Of a stretch of 64,000 nt of DNA, positions 25,375 through 34,200 are shown in pieces. Positions within the stretch are counted from its first letter, which is position 1. The number at the start of each line of letters is the position of its first letter. A program made the translations under genes and the position numbers. The stretch lies in the NCBI RefSeq assembly GCF_000308835.1, contig NZ_BAGN01000122.1:62001-126000 (forward strand), given 5' to 3'. The notes beneath the pieces are model-generated. The model ran no database searches. It was given only the letters and a program-made list of their open reading frames with translations, and had not been told where the DNA came from. This stretch comes from Nocardia vinacea NBRC 16497 (GTDB lineage Bacteria > Actinomycetota > Actinomycetes > Mycobacteriales > Mycobacteriaceae).

Positions 25375-25391
25375 TCCGAGACGGCCGATGC

Positions 25392-26567
25392 TCAGGCGAC
25401 GCCCATCCAGGTGTCGATCCGGTCGATTGCCCCGGGTGTGAACGCGCAGGTGATGTGGTCGCACGGCAGTAGAGTCAGTGACACGTCAACGCCGGCGCTT
25501 TTCCACTGTTGCTGGAGTGCTTGCGCGCCTGCGGCGGGAATCCATTCGTCGAAGAGGCCGTGCCACAGGTAGATCGGCATCGTCGGGGTCAGTCCGCCGG
25601 CCTTGGTTTCGCGGTAGATCCGCTGGACGACCTCGGTCGGGTACGGGTCGACTTTGGTCAGCGTGCGCACCGCCACCGGCGCGGCGCCGAGGAGGGCGGC
25701 GTTGGAGCAGAGGTTCTTGCTCTCCTGGGCGGTCCGCACCCCGACGTCGTTGAGCAGGTCGAAGGCTTCGGGCGTGGCTCGGGCCACCCCGAGCGCCGCC
25801 ATCAGATACAGCGCCGCGGCGGGCGGTTTCCCGTCCATCGTTTTGCGCAGCAGGCTCAGGTCGGCGGGTGTGCCACCGGCGGCGGCGCCGAGGATCCGCA
25901 GTTCGGGGGCGTATGTGGGCTGCAGCTGTGCGGCCCATACGGTGGCGATCGCGCCGCCGCTGTAGCCGATCATCGTGGCGGGGCTGCCGGCCAGTCCGGC
26001 TGCCGGAAACTGTAGTGCGGCACGGATTCCGTCGAGCACTTCGCGAGCCTGGGTGGGTCCGTGTGCGTAGGCCATCTTGGGGCCTTGGTAGTCGGTCATC
26101 ACGACCGCGTAACCGTGCCCGAGCAGTTGGCGGGTGATATCGGGCGCCTCGATGGAGACCGAGTGGGTCAGTTGGTAGGACGGATTGCATTGGAGCCCGA
26201 CGCTGTCGATCGCGTAGTTATTGCTGACGACGCGCCCGTTCCATGTCTTCGGTTTCATGATCGTGGTGATCGCCGCGATCGAAGTGCCGTCGGTGGCAGT
26301 GGATTTGAACCACACCTGCCAGGCGGCGAAGTCGTTGGTGGCGGCCAGCGGCGGCAGAATCTGCACCGATCGCGACGACAGGATCGCACCGTTGGGCAGA
26401 CCGTCGGTATTGAAATGCTGATCGAGGTAGGCGTCGCCGGTCGGGTCGGGATCGAATTTCGCGTAGTCACCGCTGTCGGCCGCGACCAGGGGCGAGGCCG
26501 CGAACATGGTGAGCGCCAGGGTGGTCGCGACGGAGAGGGCGCGCCACGGCAGCCGAAACATGAACAA
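25392..26567 (-). CDS. Secreted lipase family protein
   Basis: 391 residues with a Sec signal (RALSVATTLALTMFAASPLVAA, cut near residue 30). Alpha/beta hydrolase of the secretory lipase (LIP) family: nucleophile elbow MIGYSGGAIA with Ser203, oxyanion region HGYAVVMTDYQGP, late Asp in LWHGLFDEWIP and His in LPCDHITCAFTPG. Nocardia and mycobacteria have several of these, used on triacylglycerols and other esters outside the cell. Start at 26567 (MFMFRL); an ATG two codons later is possible. Divergent from the dienelactone hydrolase gene. Confidence 0.92.
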   Translation of the reverse strand: MFMFRLPWRALSVATTLALTMFAASPLVAADSGDYAKFDPDPTGDAYLDQHFNTDGLPNGAILSSRSVQILPPLAATNDFAAWQVWFKSTATDGTSIAAITTIMKPKTWNGRVVSNNYAIDSVGLQCNPSYQLTHSVSIEAPDITRQLLGHGYAVVMTDYQGPKMAYAHGPTQAREVLDGIRAALQFPAAGLAGSPATMIGYSGGAIATVWAAQLQPTYAPELRILGAAAGGTPADLSLLRKTMDGKPPAAALYLMAALGVARATPEAFDLLNDVGVRTAQESKNLCSNAALLGAAPVAVRTLTKVDPYPTEVVQRIYRETKAGGLTPTMPIYLWHGLFDEWIPAAGAQALQQQWKSAGVDVSLTLLPCDHITCAFTPGAIDRIDTWMGVA

Positions 26568-26739
26568 TTCGCCTTTCGCTCGAACAACGCGCTGACCGGG
26601 GACACCGCGTCGGCAGAGGTTAAACCAACCGGGGCCGCGGCACCGGGGATTTCACGATCAACTCGGAAATTCGCGTTGTGCGACAGGGCTCGCCACGCGA
26701 TAGCTATGCACGTCTGGGACAGTGGCCTACATTGTTGGC

Positions 26740-27453
26740 ATGAACACCATCGAGCTCGACGCACCGGACGGCGCTCTCGAGGCGATTCTGGCCCGCCCGA
26801 CCGGGGACGGTCCGTGGCCCGGTGTCGTGGTACTCCACGACGGTGTCGGCTTCGGCCCGGATATCCGCGGCAATGCCGAAATGTTGGCCGACTACGGCTA
26901 TCTCGCGATCGCCCCGAACCTGTTCGCCAATGGTCGGGTGCGCTGCATCCGCGCGGTGATGCGGTCGCTGATCTTCACCGGTGGCAGCCCCGCGATCCGG
27001 GAGATACTCGCCGCCCGCGACCGCCTGGTCGCCGATCCCGACTGCACCGGCAAGACCGCGGTCATCGGCTTCTGCATGGGCGGTGGCTTCGCGTTGCTCA
27101 CCGCGCCAATGGGTTTCGACGCGGCCGCACCGTTCTATCCGGGCCTCTACGGCGACTACCGTGCCCAGCTCGAGGGCGCGTGTCCGGTGGTGGCCAGCTA
27201 CGCCCAGCTCGATCCCTCACTCCTGGGCGCGGGCCGCAAGCTCGATCGTGCGCTCACCGATCTCGATGTCGAGCACGACATCAAGACCTATCCGGGCACC
27301 ATGCACGGCTTCGCGAACGTCTTCGGCATCGACCCGGTCCTGCGGGTCGCCGGTCTGGGCTACGACGCCGAGGCCACCCGCGATGCCTGGCGCCGCATCT
27401 TCGCGTTCTTCGACAAGCACCTGACCGACGCTCCGGCCGGCGGATCCGAGTAG
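26740..27453 (+). CDS. Dienelactone hydrolase family protein
   Basis: 237 residues from the ATG at 26740. Cytoplasmic alpha/beta hydrolase with a Cys nucleophile in IGFCMGGGFALL (Cys112), Glu/Asp region VLHDGVGFGPD, and His in TMHGFANVFG. Dienelactone hydrolases open lactone rings in aromatic degradation, but this branch has broad esterase uses; no other aromatic-degradation genes are adjacent. Stands alone between the divergent lipase and a convergent crotonase. Confidence 0.9.
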   Translation: MNTIELDAPDGALEAILARPTGDGPWPGVVVLHDGVGFGPDIRGNAEMLADYGYLAIAPNLFANGRVRCIRAVMRSLIFTGGSPAIREILAARDRLVADPDCTGKTAVIGFCMGGGFALLTAPMGFDAAAPFYPGLYGDYRAQLEGACPVVASYAQLDPSLLGAGRKLDRALTDLDVEHDIKTYPGTMHGFANVFGIDPVLRVAGLGYDAEATRDAWRRIFAFFDKHLTDAPAGGSE

Positions 27454-27463
27454 CGCGGGCGCC

Positions 27464-27492
27464 GGCCTCGGGACATGGCGCACCCCGGGGCC
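27464..27492. terminator. Possible terminator after dienelactone hydrolase
   Basis: GGCCTCGGG (27464-27472) faces CCCGGGGCC (27484-27492), 9 pairs with one G-T, 11-base loop, 11 bases after the stop. GC-rich with no T tail. Confidence 0.35.
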
Positions 27493-27572
27493 CACCACGA
27501 CTCCCGCACTGCCGCATCCTTCGGCAGCGTATCCCTGCCGCCCGAGACGACTTCCGGCGAATACCTCCGCCA

Positions 27573-28355
27573 TCATTCCCCGCGCCACCGCGGCGCACGC
27601 TTCTCCGTAAAAGCGCGCGGCCCTTCCAGCGCGTCCTTGCTCGCGAAGATCGGCCCCGCCTCCCGGAAACTCATCTCCCACATCGGCGCTTCCCAATCGG
27701 AGCCGAATTCGTTGCTGCGGTGCATGATTCGCTTGGACGCGCGCACCGACAGCGGCGCGTTGGCAGCGATCGTCTCGGCGAGCGCTATCGCGGTGGGCAG
27801 CACCTGATCGGCCGGGACGACCCGGTTGACCAACCCCGAGTGCGCGGCCGCCGCGGCGTCGATGGGTGCTCCGGTCAGCACCATCTCGTGGGCGATCTTG
27901 GGTGGGATCTGACGCGGCAGCCGCAGCACACCGCCCGCGGCGGCGAACAGCCCACGGGTGACCTCGGGCAGTCCGAGTTCGGCTTCGGCGCTCATCACCG
28001 CGAGATCGCAGGCCAATACGATCTCGGTGCCGCCGCCGAGGGCGAATCCGTTGACCGCGGCGATGAGCGGTTTGTCGATGAAATGCTGGACCAGCCCGGC
28101 GAATCCGTACTCCGGATGCTGCGGGTCGTGAATTCCGTTACCGCGAGCCAGTTCCTTGAGGTCCGCGCCCGCGCAGAATGCGCGACCGGCCCCGGTGATC
28201 ACCCCGGCCCGCAGGTCCCGATCGGCCGCCAACTCCTCGAGTGCCGCACCGACGGCGATCGAGAGCGCGGAGTTCACCGCGTTCATCGCCTCGGGCCGGT
28301 TCAGCGTGATGATCGCGATATGGCCCTGGCGTTGCAGGATGGCGGCCTCGGTCAT
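27573..28355 (-). CDS. Enoyl-CoA hydratase/crotonase family protein
   Basis: 260 residues. Crotonase fold: oxyanion strands AFCAGADLKEL and AVNGFALGGGTEIVLACDLAV, and catalytic Glu in GLPEVTRGLFAAAGG. Typical of enoyl-CoA hydratase acting on acyl-CoA in fatty-acid or steroid side-chain breakdown; the exact reaction is not set by sequence alone. The C-terminus SKDALEGPRAFTEKRAPRW is the usual hydratase ending. Downstream of, and on the same strand as, a second crotonase (36 bases apart), so the pair is one operon, with TetR upstream. Confidence 0.92.
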   Translation of the reverse strand: MTEAAILQRQGHIAIITLNRPEAMNAVNSALSIAVGAALEELAADRDLRAGVITGAGRAFCAGADLKELARGNGIHDPQHPEYGFAGLVQHFIDKPLIAAVNGFALGGGTEIVLACDLAVMSAEAELGLPEVTRGLFAAAGGVLRLPRQIPPKIAHEMVLTGAPIDAAAAAHSGLVNRVVPADQVLPTAIALAETIAANAPLSVRASKRIMHRSNEFGSDWEAPMWEMSFREAGPIFASKDALEGPRAFTEKRAPRWRGE

Positions 28356-28391
28356 GTCGGGCTCCTCGGTTGATGTGTGCCGAACTACCTG

Positions 28392-29051
28392 CTACGAGCC
28401 GGATTCGGTCAGCGCGGCGACGACCGGACCGAACATGGTGTTCTTGATCGCGCCCAGTGTCGCGGGATCCTTACCGCCGAGCGGGGCGAGCATCGCGAGC
28501 GCGGCGGTGGCGACCGCGCCTTCGCCGGCGGTGGCGTCGACGATATCCAGGTCCGAGGCATCGATGCCGCCGAAGCGGCGACCGGTGGTCATCGAGGCCA
28601 TGGCGGCCTTGGGTGTCAGTTTGGACTGGATCAGCGCGGCCATGCCCACGGTGAACGGAATGCGGATATCGACCTCGGGCAGACAGAAGAAGCCGCGGTC
28701 GGCGCGCATCACCCGATAGTCGTGGGCGAGGGCGAGCATGGCGCCGGCGCCGAAGGCGTGCCCTGGCAGTGCGGCGGCGGTGGGAATGGGCAGGGTGAGC
28801 ACGCGGGCGAACAGTGCCTGCACCCGGCCGATGTACCACTGGGTGCGGTCCCCGTTGGCGACCAGCCAGTCCAGGTCGAGGCCGTTGGAGTAGAACTTGC
28901 CGCTCGCGGTGGTCACCAGACCGTGTGCCTCCTCGGCGAGTGCGGTGTCGAGGTGGGCGTTGACCGCGTCGAGAAAGTCTGGGGTGAAACGGTTTTCGTC
29001 GTCGCCGAGGTCGAGGACGGCGATCTTTTCGTGGTAGCTCAGTGTGCTCAT
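28392..29051 (-). CDS. Short enoyl-CoA hydratase/isomerase family protein
   Basis: 219 residues from the ATG at 29051. Crotonase fold, but closer to the short delta3,delta2-enoyl-CoA isomerase (ECI) type: KFYSNGLDLDWL, LPGHAFGAGAMLALAHDYRVM and FCLPEVDIRIPFTVGMAALI. Moves double bonds of unsaturated acyl-CoAs into the position needed by hydratase, a good partner to the crotonase that follows. TetR gene at 29072 lies 20 bases upstream on the same strand, so all three are probably one transcript under that regulator. Confidence 0.9.
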   Translation of the reverse strand: MSTLSYHEKIAVLDLGDDENRFTPDFLDAVNAHLDTALAEEAHGLVTTASGKFYSNGLDLDWLVANGDRTQWYIGRVQALFARVLTLPIPTAAALPGHAFGAGAMLALAHDYRVMRADRGFFCLPEVDIRIPFTVGMAALIQSKLTPKAAMASMTTGRRFGGIDASDLDIVDATAGEGAVATAALAMLAPLGGKDPATLGAIKNTMFGPVVAALTESGS

Positions 29052-29071
29052 GTTGTTCCTTGCTCCAGGTG

Positions 29072-29686
29072 TTATTCGGGTGGGCCGACCGCGAGTACCG
29101 CGCGCACGGCGGCGCGAAGGTGTTCGCGGGCAATGGGTTTGGTGATCCGGTCGCGGCGCAGCAGGATGCCGGTCGGCAGATCGACGACGCAGGTGGTGAT
29201 CACGTCGACGGCGGCGGCGTCGCCGCGGCCCCACAGGGCACGTGAGAGCCGGATGAGCAGTCGCACCAGCGCGTCATCGGTTCCGGCGAGTTCGGCGACG
29301 ACCTGTTCGGGCAGTTCGTCGCCGAGCAACTCGTCACGTGAGACGGTCAGCAGCAGTTTCGAGGAGTCCGGGTATCGCCGCGCGAACTCCACCGGCGTCT
29401 CGGCGGCGGCCACGACCGCCTCGAGCGCGTGTGAGGTGTCGTCGTTCGCGGCCAGATGTGCCTCGACCGACTCGGTCTGCATCCGCAGAAATCGCCCAGC
29501 CGCCCGTATCCAGCTGCGCCCGAGCAGTTCCGCGCGCGAGCCGAAGGTGTGATAGATCGCGCCGTTGGACACGCCGGTGGCCGCCGCGACGGCCCGGATG
29601 GTGACCGCTGCCGGACCCGAACGCACCGCCAGCGACTCCGCGGCATCGAGCACGGTGTCGGGGTCATGGGTTCGTGGGCGCGGCAT
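29072..29686 (-). CDS. TetR family regulator of the crotonase operon
   Basis: 204 residues from the ATG at 29686. HTH visible in DTVLDAAESLAVRSGPAAVT, IRAVAAATGVSNGAIYHTFG. The C-terminal ligand domain is standard. A perfect palindrome lies 9 bases before the start, so self-repression is likely, and with it control of the two crotonases downstream. A second, different TetR gene starts divergently at 29900. Confidence 0.92.
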   Translation of the reverse strand: MPRPRTHDPDTVLDAAESLAVRSGPAAVTIRAVAAATGVSNGAIYHTFGSRAELLGRSWIRAAGRFLRMQTESVEAHLAANDDTSHALEAVVAAAETPVEFARRYPDSSKLLLTVSRDELLGDELPEQVVAELAGTDDALVRLLIRLSRALWGRGDAAAVDVITTCVVDLPTGILLRRDRITKPIAREHLRAAVRAVLAVGPPE

Positions 29687-29695
29687 GCCACGACT

Positions 29696-29719
29696 ATAAC
29701 AGAGCAGTTGCTCTGTTAT
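29696..29719. promoter_or_regulatory. TetR operator palindrome
   Basis: Arms ATAACAGAGCA and TGCTCTGTTAT, 11 perfect base pairs around a GT centre. AT-rich ends and position right before the tetR start at 29686 fit an autoregulatory operator. Confidence 0.75.
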
Positions 29720-29899
29720 GAATCGGCAGCACCCGGCGAACCCTCTTCCGCTATGCCACTGCATGTTTCGCCCGGTCACGGGTACTTTCGTGGCGCGGCG
29801 ACGCCGATGCATGGACTTCGTTGCGTTTCAGCGCGACGGACATACGATGAGGTACTGTCCGGTCCACCCTGCCCGCACGAACAGAAACGGCGCCTGCGT

Positions 29900-30457
29900 A
29901 TGTCACGAGTGGTCACCAAGGAGCAGTACTTCGACACCGCTCTGGAGGTCTTGGCCGAACTCGGCTTCAAGGGCCTCAATATCGGCGTGCTGTGCCGGCG
30001 CCTCGGTGTCACCAGCGGCTCGTTCTACCACCATTTCGGCAGCTGGCAGGGCTTCGTGGACGCGCTGCTCGAGCATTGGGAGAACCGCCAGGTCATCATC
30101 CTGCGCACACTGAACTTCAACCAGGGCAATCCCGACGACGACATCCGCGCCATGTCCGACCTCGCCGCAGGCCTGCACCACGCCGCCGAGGCCGCGATCC
30201 GCGCCTGGGCCGCCAACGACGAATCGGTGAATCTGGCACTCAAGCGGGTCGACGAATCGCGCCGCCGCACCGTGCACAAGGCGATCAAAGGCGTTGTGGG
30301 CAATGAGGAGACCACCGCGGTGGTCACCGCGCTCGGCATGTCGATGCTGATCGGCTACCAGCAGATCGCCGCGAGCGGGGAGGACATTTCACTGGACCAG
30401 CTGCTGGCCCAGTACGCGCGGTTGATCTACTCCCACGCCCGCCGCTCAGCCGAGTAG
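29900..30457 (+). CDS. TetR family regulator
   Basis: 185 residues from the ATG at 29900. HTH: YFDTALEVLAELGFKGLNIG, VLCRRLGVTSGSFYHHFGSW. Unlike the neighbour at 29072 its C-terminal domain has a Trp/Asn-rich helix (AAIRAWAANDESVNLALKRV). Its 3' end overlaps the end of the Na+/H+ antiporter gene by 12 bases in convergent orientation. Target genes not evident; no clear palindrome of its own was found upstream. Confidence 0.88.
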   Translation: MSRVVTKEQYFDTALEVLAELGFKGLNIGVLCRRLGVTSGSFYHHFGSWQGFVDALLEHWENRQVIILRTLNFNQGNPDDDIRAMSDLAAGLHHAAEAAIRAWAANDESVNLALKRVDESRRRTVHKAIKGVVGNEETTAVVTALGMSMLIGYQQIAASGEDISLDQLLAQYARLIYSHARRSAE

Positions 30458-32305
30458 CTCGTCCACATAGCACCACCGCCACGCCTCACCGGGCTCCACA
30501 CTGCGCATCACCGGATGCCCGGTGCTGCCATAGTGTTTGGTCGCGTGATTGCCCACCGAGGAGTCGCAGCAGGCAATGTGCCCGCAGGACAGGCACATTC
30601 GCAGATGCACCCAGGTGTATCCCTCGGCGATGCATTCCTTGCACTCGTCGGGTTCGGTGGGCTCACGCACCAACGGCGCGGACTCCAGATGCGCGCAGCT
30701 GTCGGTCGCTGCCGGGGCGGCGAGCGGTTCGATGTGTTCCTCTTCGGTTTCGTCGAAGCGGTCGATCATCGATTCCTCGAGATCGAGCTGCGACAGCACG
30801 TACTGCAGGATCTCGTAGTCCGCGCCGCCCGAATCCCGCACGCGCAGTACCGTTTCCCGTTCCGCGCGCAGCATTTCCAGCCGCAGTCGCCGATATTCGG
30901 CGGTCGGTGTCGCCAGTTCCGATTCCGAGCGGCCCAGGCGTTCCCAGGCCGCGTTGGTCTTCCAGGTGACCCGATCGCGCAGTTGTTCGACGACACCCGG
31001 CGGCGTATCAGGGGTGATGTGCTTGTCCAGTTCGGCGAGTCCGGCCGCGGTCGCCTGCTGCAGCAGATTCGCCTTCTGCAGTGCGTTTTCCGCGCGACTC
31101 GGGCCGCGCACATGCAGCCGCCGCACCAGCCACGGCAGCGAAGTCCCTTGCAGCAGTAGTGTTCCCGCGACCACGATGAGCGCGAGCAGTTTGAGCACCG
31201 GTAATTGCGGGGTGTCGGCGGGCAGCAGCAGCACCGCCGCCAGCGTGACCACACCGCGCATGCCCGCCCACGACACGACCACCGGATGACTCAGTGGCAC
31301 ATCGGCATTCGACAATCCGAGCTTGCGTGAGAGCAACGCGACCGGGAACACCCACAGCGGCCGCGACAGCATGGCCGCCAACATGACCGCCACCGCCGCC
31401 ACGATGAGGGTTCCGTGGTCGAGGTCGCTGTTCCACGCGCCCTCGATGATCGCGCGCATCTGCAGCCCGATCATCAGGAAGACGACGCTCTCGAGAATGA
31501 ATTGGATGGTGCGCCAATTGGTGCGTTCGGCGATCCGGGAGGCGGCGCTCTGCCACACCGGCGCACCGTGACCCAGGACCATGCCGCAGGTCACCACCGC
31601 GATCACACCGGAGGCTTTGATCCCCTCGGCGGGCAGATAGGCGACGAACGGCGCCAGGAACGACAGCGTGGTATCCAGCACCGGATCGGTGATCCGCCGC
31701 CGCAGCATCGCCAGCAGATAGGCGACGACGATGCCCACCGCCGCACCACCGCCGGCGGCGAGCAGGAAGTCACCACCGGCCTTCCACACCGACACCGTGC
31801 CCGCGGCCGCCGCGATCGCGGTGCGTACTGTCACCAATGCGGTCGCGTCGTTGAACATCGATTCGTCTTCGAGGATGGTGACGATCCGGCGTGGCATGCC
31901 GATGCGCCGCGCGATCCCGGTCGCGGCCACCGCATCTGTCGGCGCGACCACCGCGCCCAGGGCCACCGCCACCGCGAACGGCACCGGCAGCAGCCACCAC
32001 ACCACCGCCGCGACCGCGAACGTGCTGAACAGCACCAGGCCCACCGACAGCAGCGCGATGGTGCGCGCATTGGCCCGGAAGTCGACCAGCGAGGTGCGAA
32101 TCGCCGAGGTGTAGAGCAGCGGCGGCAGGAAACCCAGCAGGACGACTTCGGGATCCGGGTGGACCTCGGGAACGTGCGGCAAATACGAGGCGACCACCCC
32201 GGCCAGCGTCAATACCAGCGGTTCGGATATGCCGAACCGTCGAGCGAGCGCCGCGAGCGACGCCGCCGACGCGACTAGAACAACCAGGCCGATCGCGACA
32301 TGCAC
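30446..32305 (-). CDS. CPA1-type Na+/H+ antiporter with C-terminal UBP zinc finger
   Basis: 619 residues from a GTG at 32305. Twelve or so membrane helices of the NhaP/CPA1 kind, with LGAVVAPTDAVAATGIARR and ILEDESMFNDATALV holding the ion-binding Asp pair, and SWAGMRGVVTLAAVLLLP late in the membrane part. After a charged cytoplasmic stretch (about 400-540) comes a UBP-type zinc finger: CAHLESAP, ECKECIAEGYTWVHLRMC, LSCGHIACCDSSVGNHATKH, GHPVM. Zn-UBP domains bind ubiquitin C-termini in eukaryotes; in bacteria the role is unknown. The finger may sense or bind a peptide tail to gate the antiporter. Confidence 0.92.
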   Translation of the reverse strand: MHVAIGLVVLVASAASLAALARRFGISEPLVLTLAGVVASYLPHVPEVHPDPEVVLLGFLPPLLYTSAIRTSLVDFRANARTIALLSVGLVLFSTFAVAAVVWWLLPVPFAVAVALGAVVAPTDAVAATGIARRIGMPRRIVTILEDESMFNDATALVTVRTAIAAAAGTVSVWKAGGDFLLAAGGGAAVGIVVAYLLAMLRRRITDPVLDTTLSFLAPFVAYLPAEGIKASGVIAVVTCGMVLGHGAPVWQSAASRIAERTNWRTIQFILESVVFLMIGLQMRAIIEGAWNSDLDHGTLIVAAVAVMLAAMLSRPLWVFPVALLSRKLGLSNADVPLSHPVVVSWAGMRGVVTLAAVLLLPADTPQLPVLKLLALIVVAGTLLLQGTSLPWLVRRLHVRGPSRAENALQKANLLQQATAAGLAELDKHITPDTPPGVVEQLRDRVTWKTNAAWERLGRSESELATPTAEYRRLRLEMLRAERETVLRVRDSGGADYEILQYVLSQLDLEESMIDRFDETEEEHIEPLAAPAATDSCAHLESAPLVREPTEPDECKECIAEGYTWVHLRMCLSCGHIACCDSSVGNHATKHYGSTGHPVMRSVEPGEAWRWCYVDELLG

Positions 32306-32442
32306 TATGGCATTCTCGCAGAGCAAACACCCGGCTCGAAAAGACCATGCGGTACGTGACACGGACAGTGTGGTTCGCTTCCCCCGAATGGCTGTGGCGG
32401 TAGCGTTCGCGCGCAATAGTTGTCGGCACGAAGGAGGTAGAC

Positions 32443-33333
32443 ATGGAAGAGTTTGCGTCCTGGCGGGCGAGGGGTCGGCGGCACACCCACCGCGGCCACC
32501 AGATCTTCTGGCAGGACAGCACCGGTGACGGTGCCGGAAATCTGCTCTGTATCCACGGTTTCCCCACCGCGTCCTGGGACTGGCATGCGGTATGGCCGGG
32601 TCTGCGCGAGCGGTTCGCGCGGCTGATCGCCCCGGATATGATCGGCTTCGGCTGGTCGGCCAAACCCCGCAATTACGATTACCGGATCGCCGATCAGGCC
32701 GATATCCACGAGAATCTGCTGCGGGAACAGGGGATTTCCCGTACGCACATCCTGGCCCACGATTACGGCGACACCGTCGCCCAGGAGTTGCTGGCCCGCG
32801 ACGCACAGCGCCGCGCCGACGGCGACGATTCCCTGGTGATCGAATCAGTATGCCTGCTCAACGGTGGACTGTTCCCCGAGACCCACCGTGCGCGCCCGGC
32901 GCAGAAGTTGCTGGCGAGTCCGCTGGGACCGCTGGTCGGGGTGTTGGGCACCGAGCGAGTCTTCCGTCGCAGCCTCGCCGGGGTCTTCGGTCCCGATACC
33001 CGCCCGAGTATCCACGAGCTCGATCAGTACTGGATCCTGTGGTGCAGTAAGCACGGGAAGAGCAACGGGCACAAGCTGATTCGCTACATGGGTGAGCGCA
33101 GGGCGAACCGGGAGCGTTGGGTGGGCGCGCTGGTCGACACGCAGGTCCCGGTCCGGCTGATCGACGGTCTGCTCGACCCGGTATCGGGTGCGCACATGGT
33201 GCGCCGCTATCGCGAGCTGATTGCGGATCCGGATGTGGTCGAGTTGCCGAAGGTCGGGCACTACCCCCAGCTCGAAGCCCCTGGGGAGACCTTGGCCGCG
33301 GTGCTGGATTTCCACACCAGCCGAGTGCGATAG
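32443..33333 (+). CDS. Alpha/beta hydrolase (epoxide hydrolase/dehalogenase-like)
   Basis: 296 residues. Nucleophile elbow HILAHDYGDTVAQ has Asp107, as in epoxide hydrolases and haloalkane dehalogenases rather than Ser esterases. Oxyanion motif CIHGFPTASWDW, cap domain in the middle with RVFRRSLAGVFGP, Asp in LIDGLLDPVSG, His in KVGHYPQLEAP. Similar to the Mest/PEG1-like group. Start at 32443 with AGGAGG 8 bases before. Followed by a tetR gene 42 bases later that could regulate it. Confidence 0.88.
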   Translation: MEEFASWRARGRRHTHRGHQIFWQDSTGDGAGNLLCIHGFPTASWDWHAVWPGLRERFARLIAPDMIGFGWSAKPRNYDYRIADQADIHENLLREQGISRTHILAHDYGDTVAQELLARDAQRRADGDDSLVIESVCLLNGGLFPETHRARPAQKLLASPLGPLVGVLGTERVFRRSLAGVFGPDTRPSIHELDQYWILWCSKHGKSNGHKLIRYMGERRANRERWVGALVDTQVPVRLIDGLLDPVSGAHMVRRYRELIADPDVVELPKVGHYPQLEAPGETLAAVLDFHTSRVR

Positions 33334-33335
33334 AC

Positions 33336-33361
33336 GGACACCCCAGCGTTATGGGGTGTCC
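33336..33361. terminator. Palindrome after hydrolase, overlapping the tetR operator
   Basis: Arms GGACACCCC (33336-33344) and GGGGTGTCC (33353-33361), 9 pairs, 8-base loop, 2 bases after the hydrolase stop. Works as a stem-loop terminator, but its right arm overlaps the TTATGG-N6-CCATA operator of the next gene. Confidence 0.5.
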
Positions 33362-33366
33362 CATAC
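33349..33366. promoter_or_regulatory. TetR operator copy 1 (TTATGG-N6-CCATA)
   Basis: TTATGGGGTGTCCCATAC, 9 bases before the tetR ATG at 33376. The same spaced half-sites occur at 34131-34148 before the crotonase gene. Confidence 0.6.
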
Positions 33367-33375
33367 TATGGCTAC

Positions 33376-33999
33376 ATGGCAGCGACACGCCGATCGAATA
33401 AGGAGGCTCCGGCGCGCCCACGGCAGCGTGACGCGCGCCGGCGGATGATCGAGGGCACGATCGACTCCCTGCGCATCCACGGTGCGAGCGCCACCAGCGT
33501 GGACCGGGTGCTGGCTGATACCGGTGCGCCTCGCGGGTCGGTCTATCACCACTTTCCCGGCGGACGCACCCAGCTGATCACCGACGCGCTGAGCGCGGCC
33601 GGTGCTTCGATGTCGGAATTCATCGAGACGATCACCCGCGAGAACGATCCGAGGACCGCACTGGATATGTTCGTCGCGCTGTGGCGACGGACCCTCGTCG
33701 ACAGCGACTACCGCGCGGGCTGCCCGATCTTCGCAGTCGCCGTCGAAACCAACGACGACGCACCGGAATTCGCGGCATCTGCCGCCGCGATCTTCGCCCG
33801 CTGGAATACCGCACTCACCGATCTGCTCAGCCGTCACGGCCTCGACCCGGTGCGCTCGCGGCGCATGGCCACCCTCACCGTCGCCGCTGTCGAGGGGGCG
33901 ATCGCGCTGTGTCGGGTCGAGCGTGCCACCACGCCGCTCGAGGACACCGTCCGCGAATTGCAAGCTCATCTGACGATCGCCATCAGCGCTGCCGAGTAG
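33376..33999 (+). CDS. TetR family regulator (LmrA/YxaF-like)
   Basis: 207 residues. HTH region RRRMIEGTIDSLRIHGASAT, VDRVLADTGAPRGSVYHHFP. The sequence GCPIFAVAVETNDDAPEF is typical of the LmrA/YxaF C-terminal domain. The ATG follows closely on the operator copy 1, so autoregulation is likely; operator copy 2 before the crotonase at 34201 makes that gene a second target. Confidence 0.92.
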   Translation: MAATRRSNKEAPARPRQRDARRRMIEGTIDSLRIHGASATSVDRVLADTGAPRGSVYHHFPGGRTQLITDALSAAGASMSEFIETITRENDPRTALDMFVALWRRTLVDSDYRAGCPIFAVAVETNDDAPEFAASAAAIFARWNTALTDLLSRHGLDPVRSRRMATLTVAAVEGAIALCRVERATTPLEDTVRELQAHLTIAISAAE

Positions 34000-34128
34000 C
34001 GCCTGATCGACCCGTGAGGTGGGTCTTTTCCGGCGGATTCGGCAGTTCGCCCCTGCGAAGAAGGCATGCTCAGAGCCGTTCTTCGGGCTGCGGCGGACCC
34101 GTTTCGACGCACGTGCCCTTGACATCCC

Positions 34129-34150
34129 GATTATGGTGGAGACCATAATC
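34129..34150. promoter_or_regulatory. TetR operator copy 2, before the crotonase
   Basis: Perfect dyad GATTATGGT (34129-34137) and ACCATAATC (34142-34150) with a 4-base centre, 50 bases before the ATG at 34201. Its core TTATGG-N6-CCATA equals copy 1. Downstream of a TTGAC-like element (CTTGAC, about 34119-34123), placing it where it could block RNA polymerase. Confidence 0.7.
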
Positions 34151-34200
34151 AGCGTCGGGTGCAGGTTCCACGCGCCCACCACGGACCCGAGGAGACGCCG

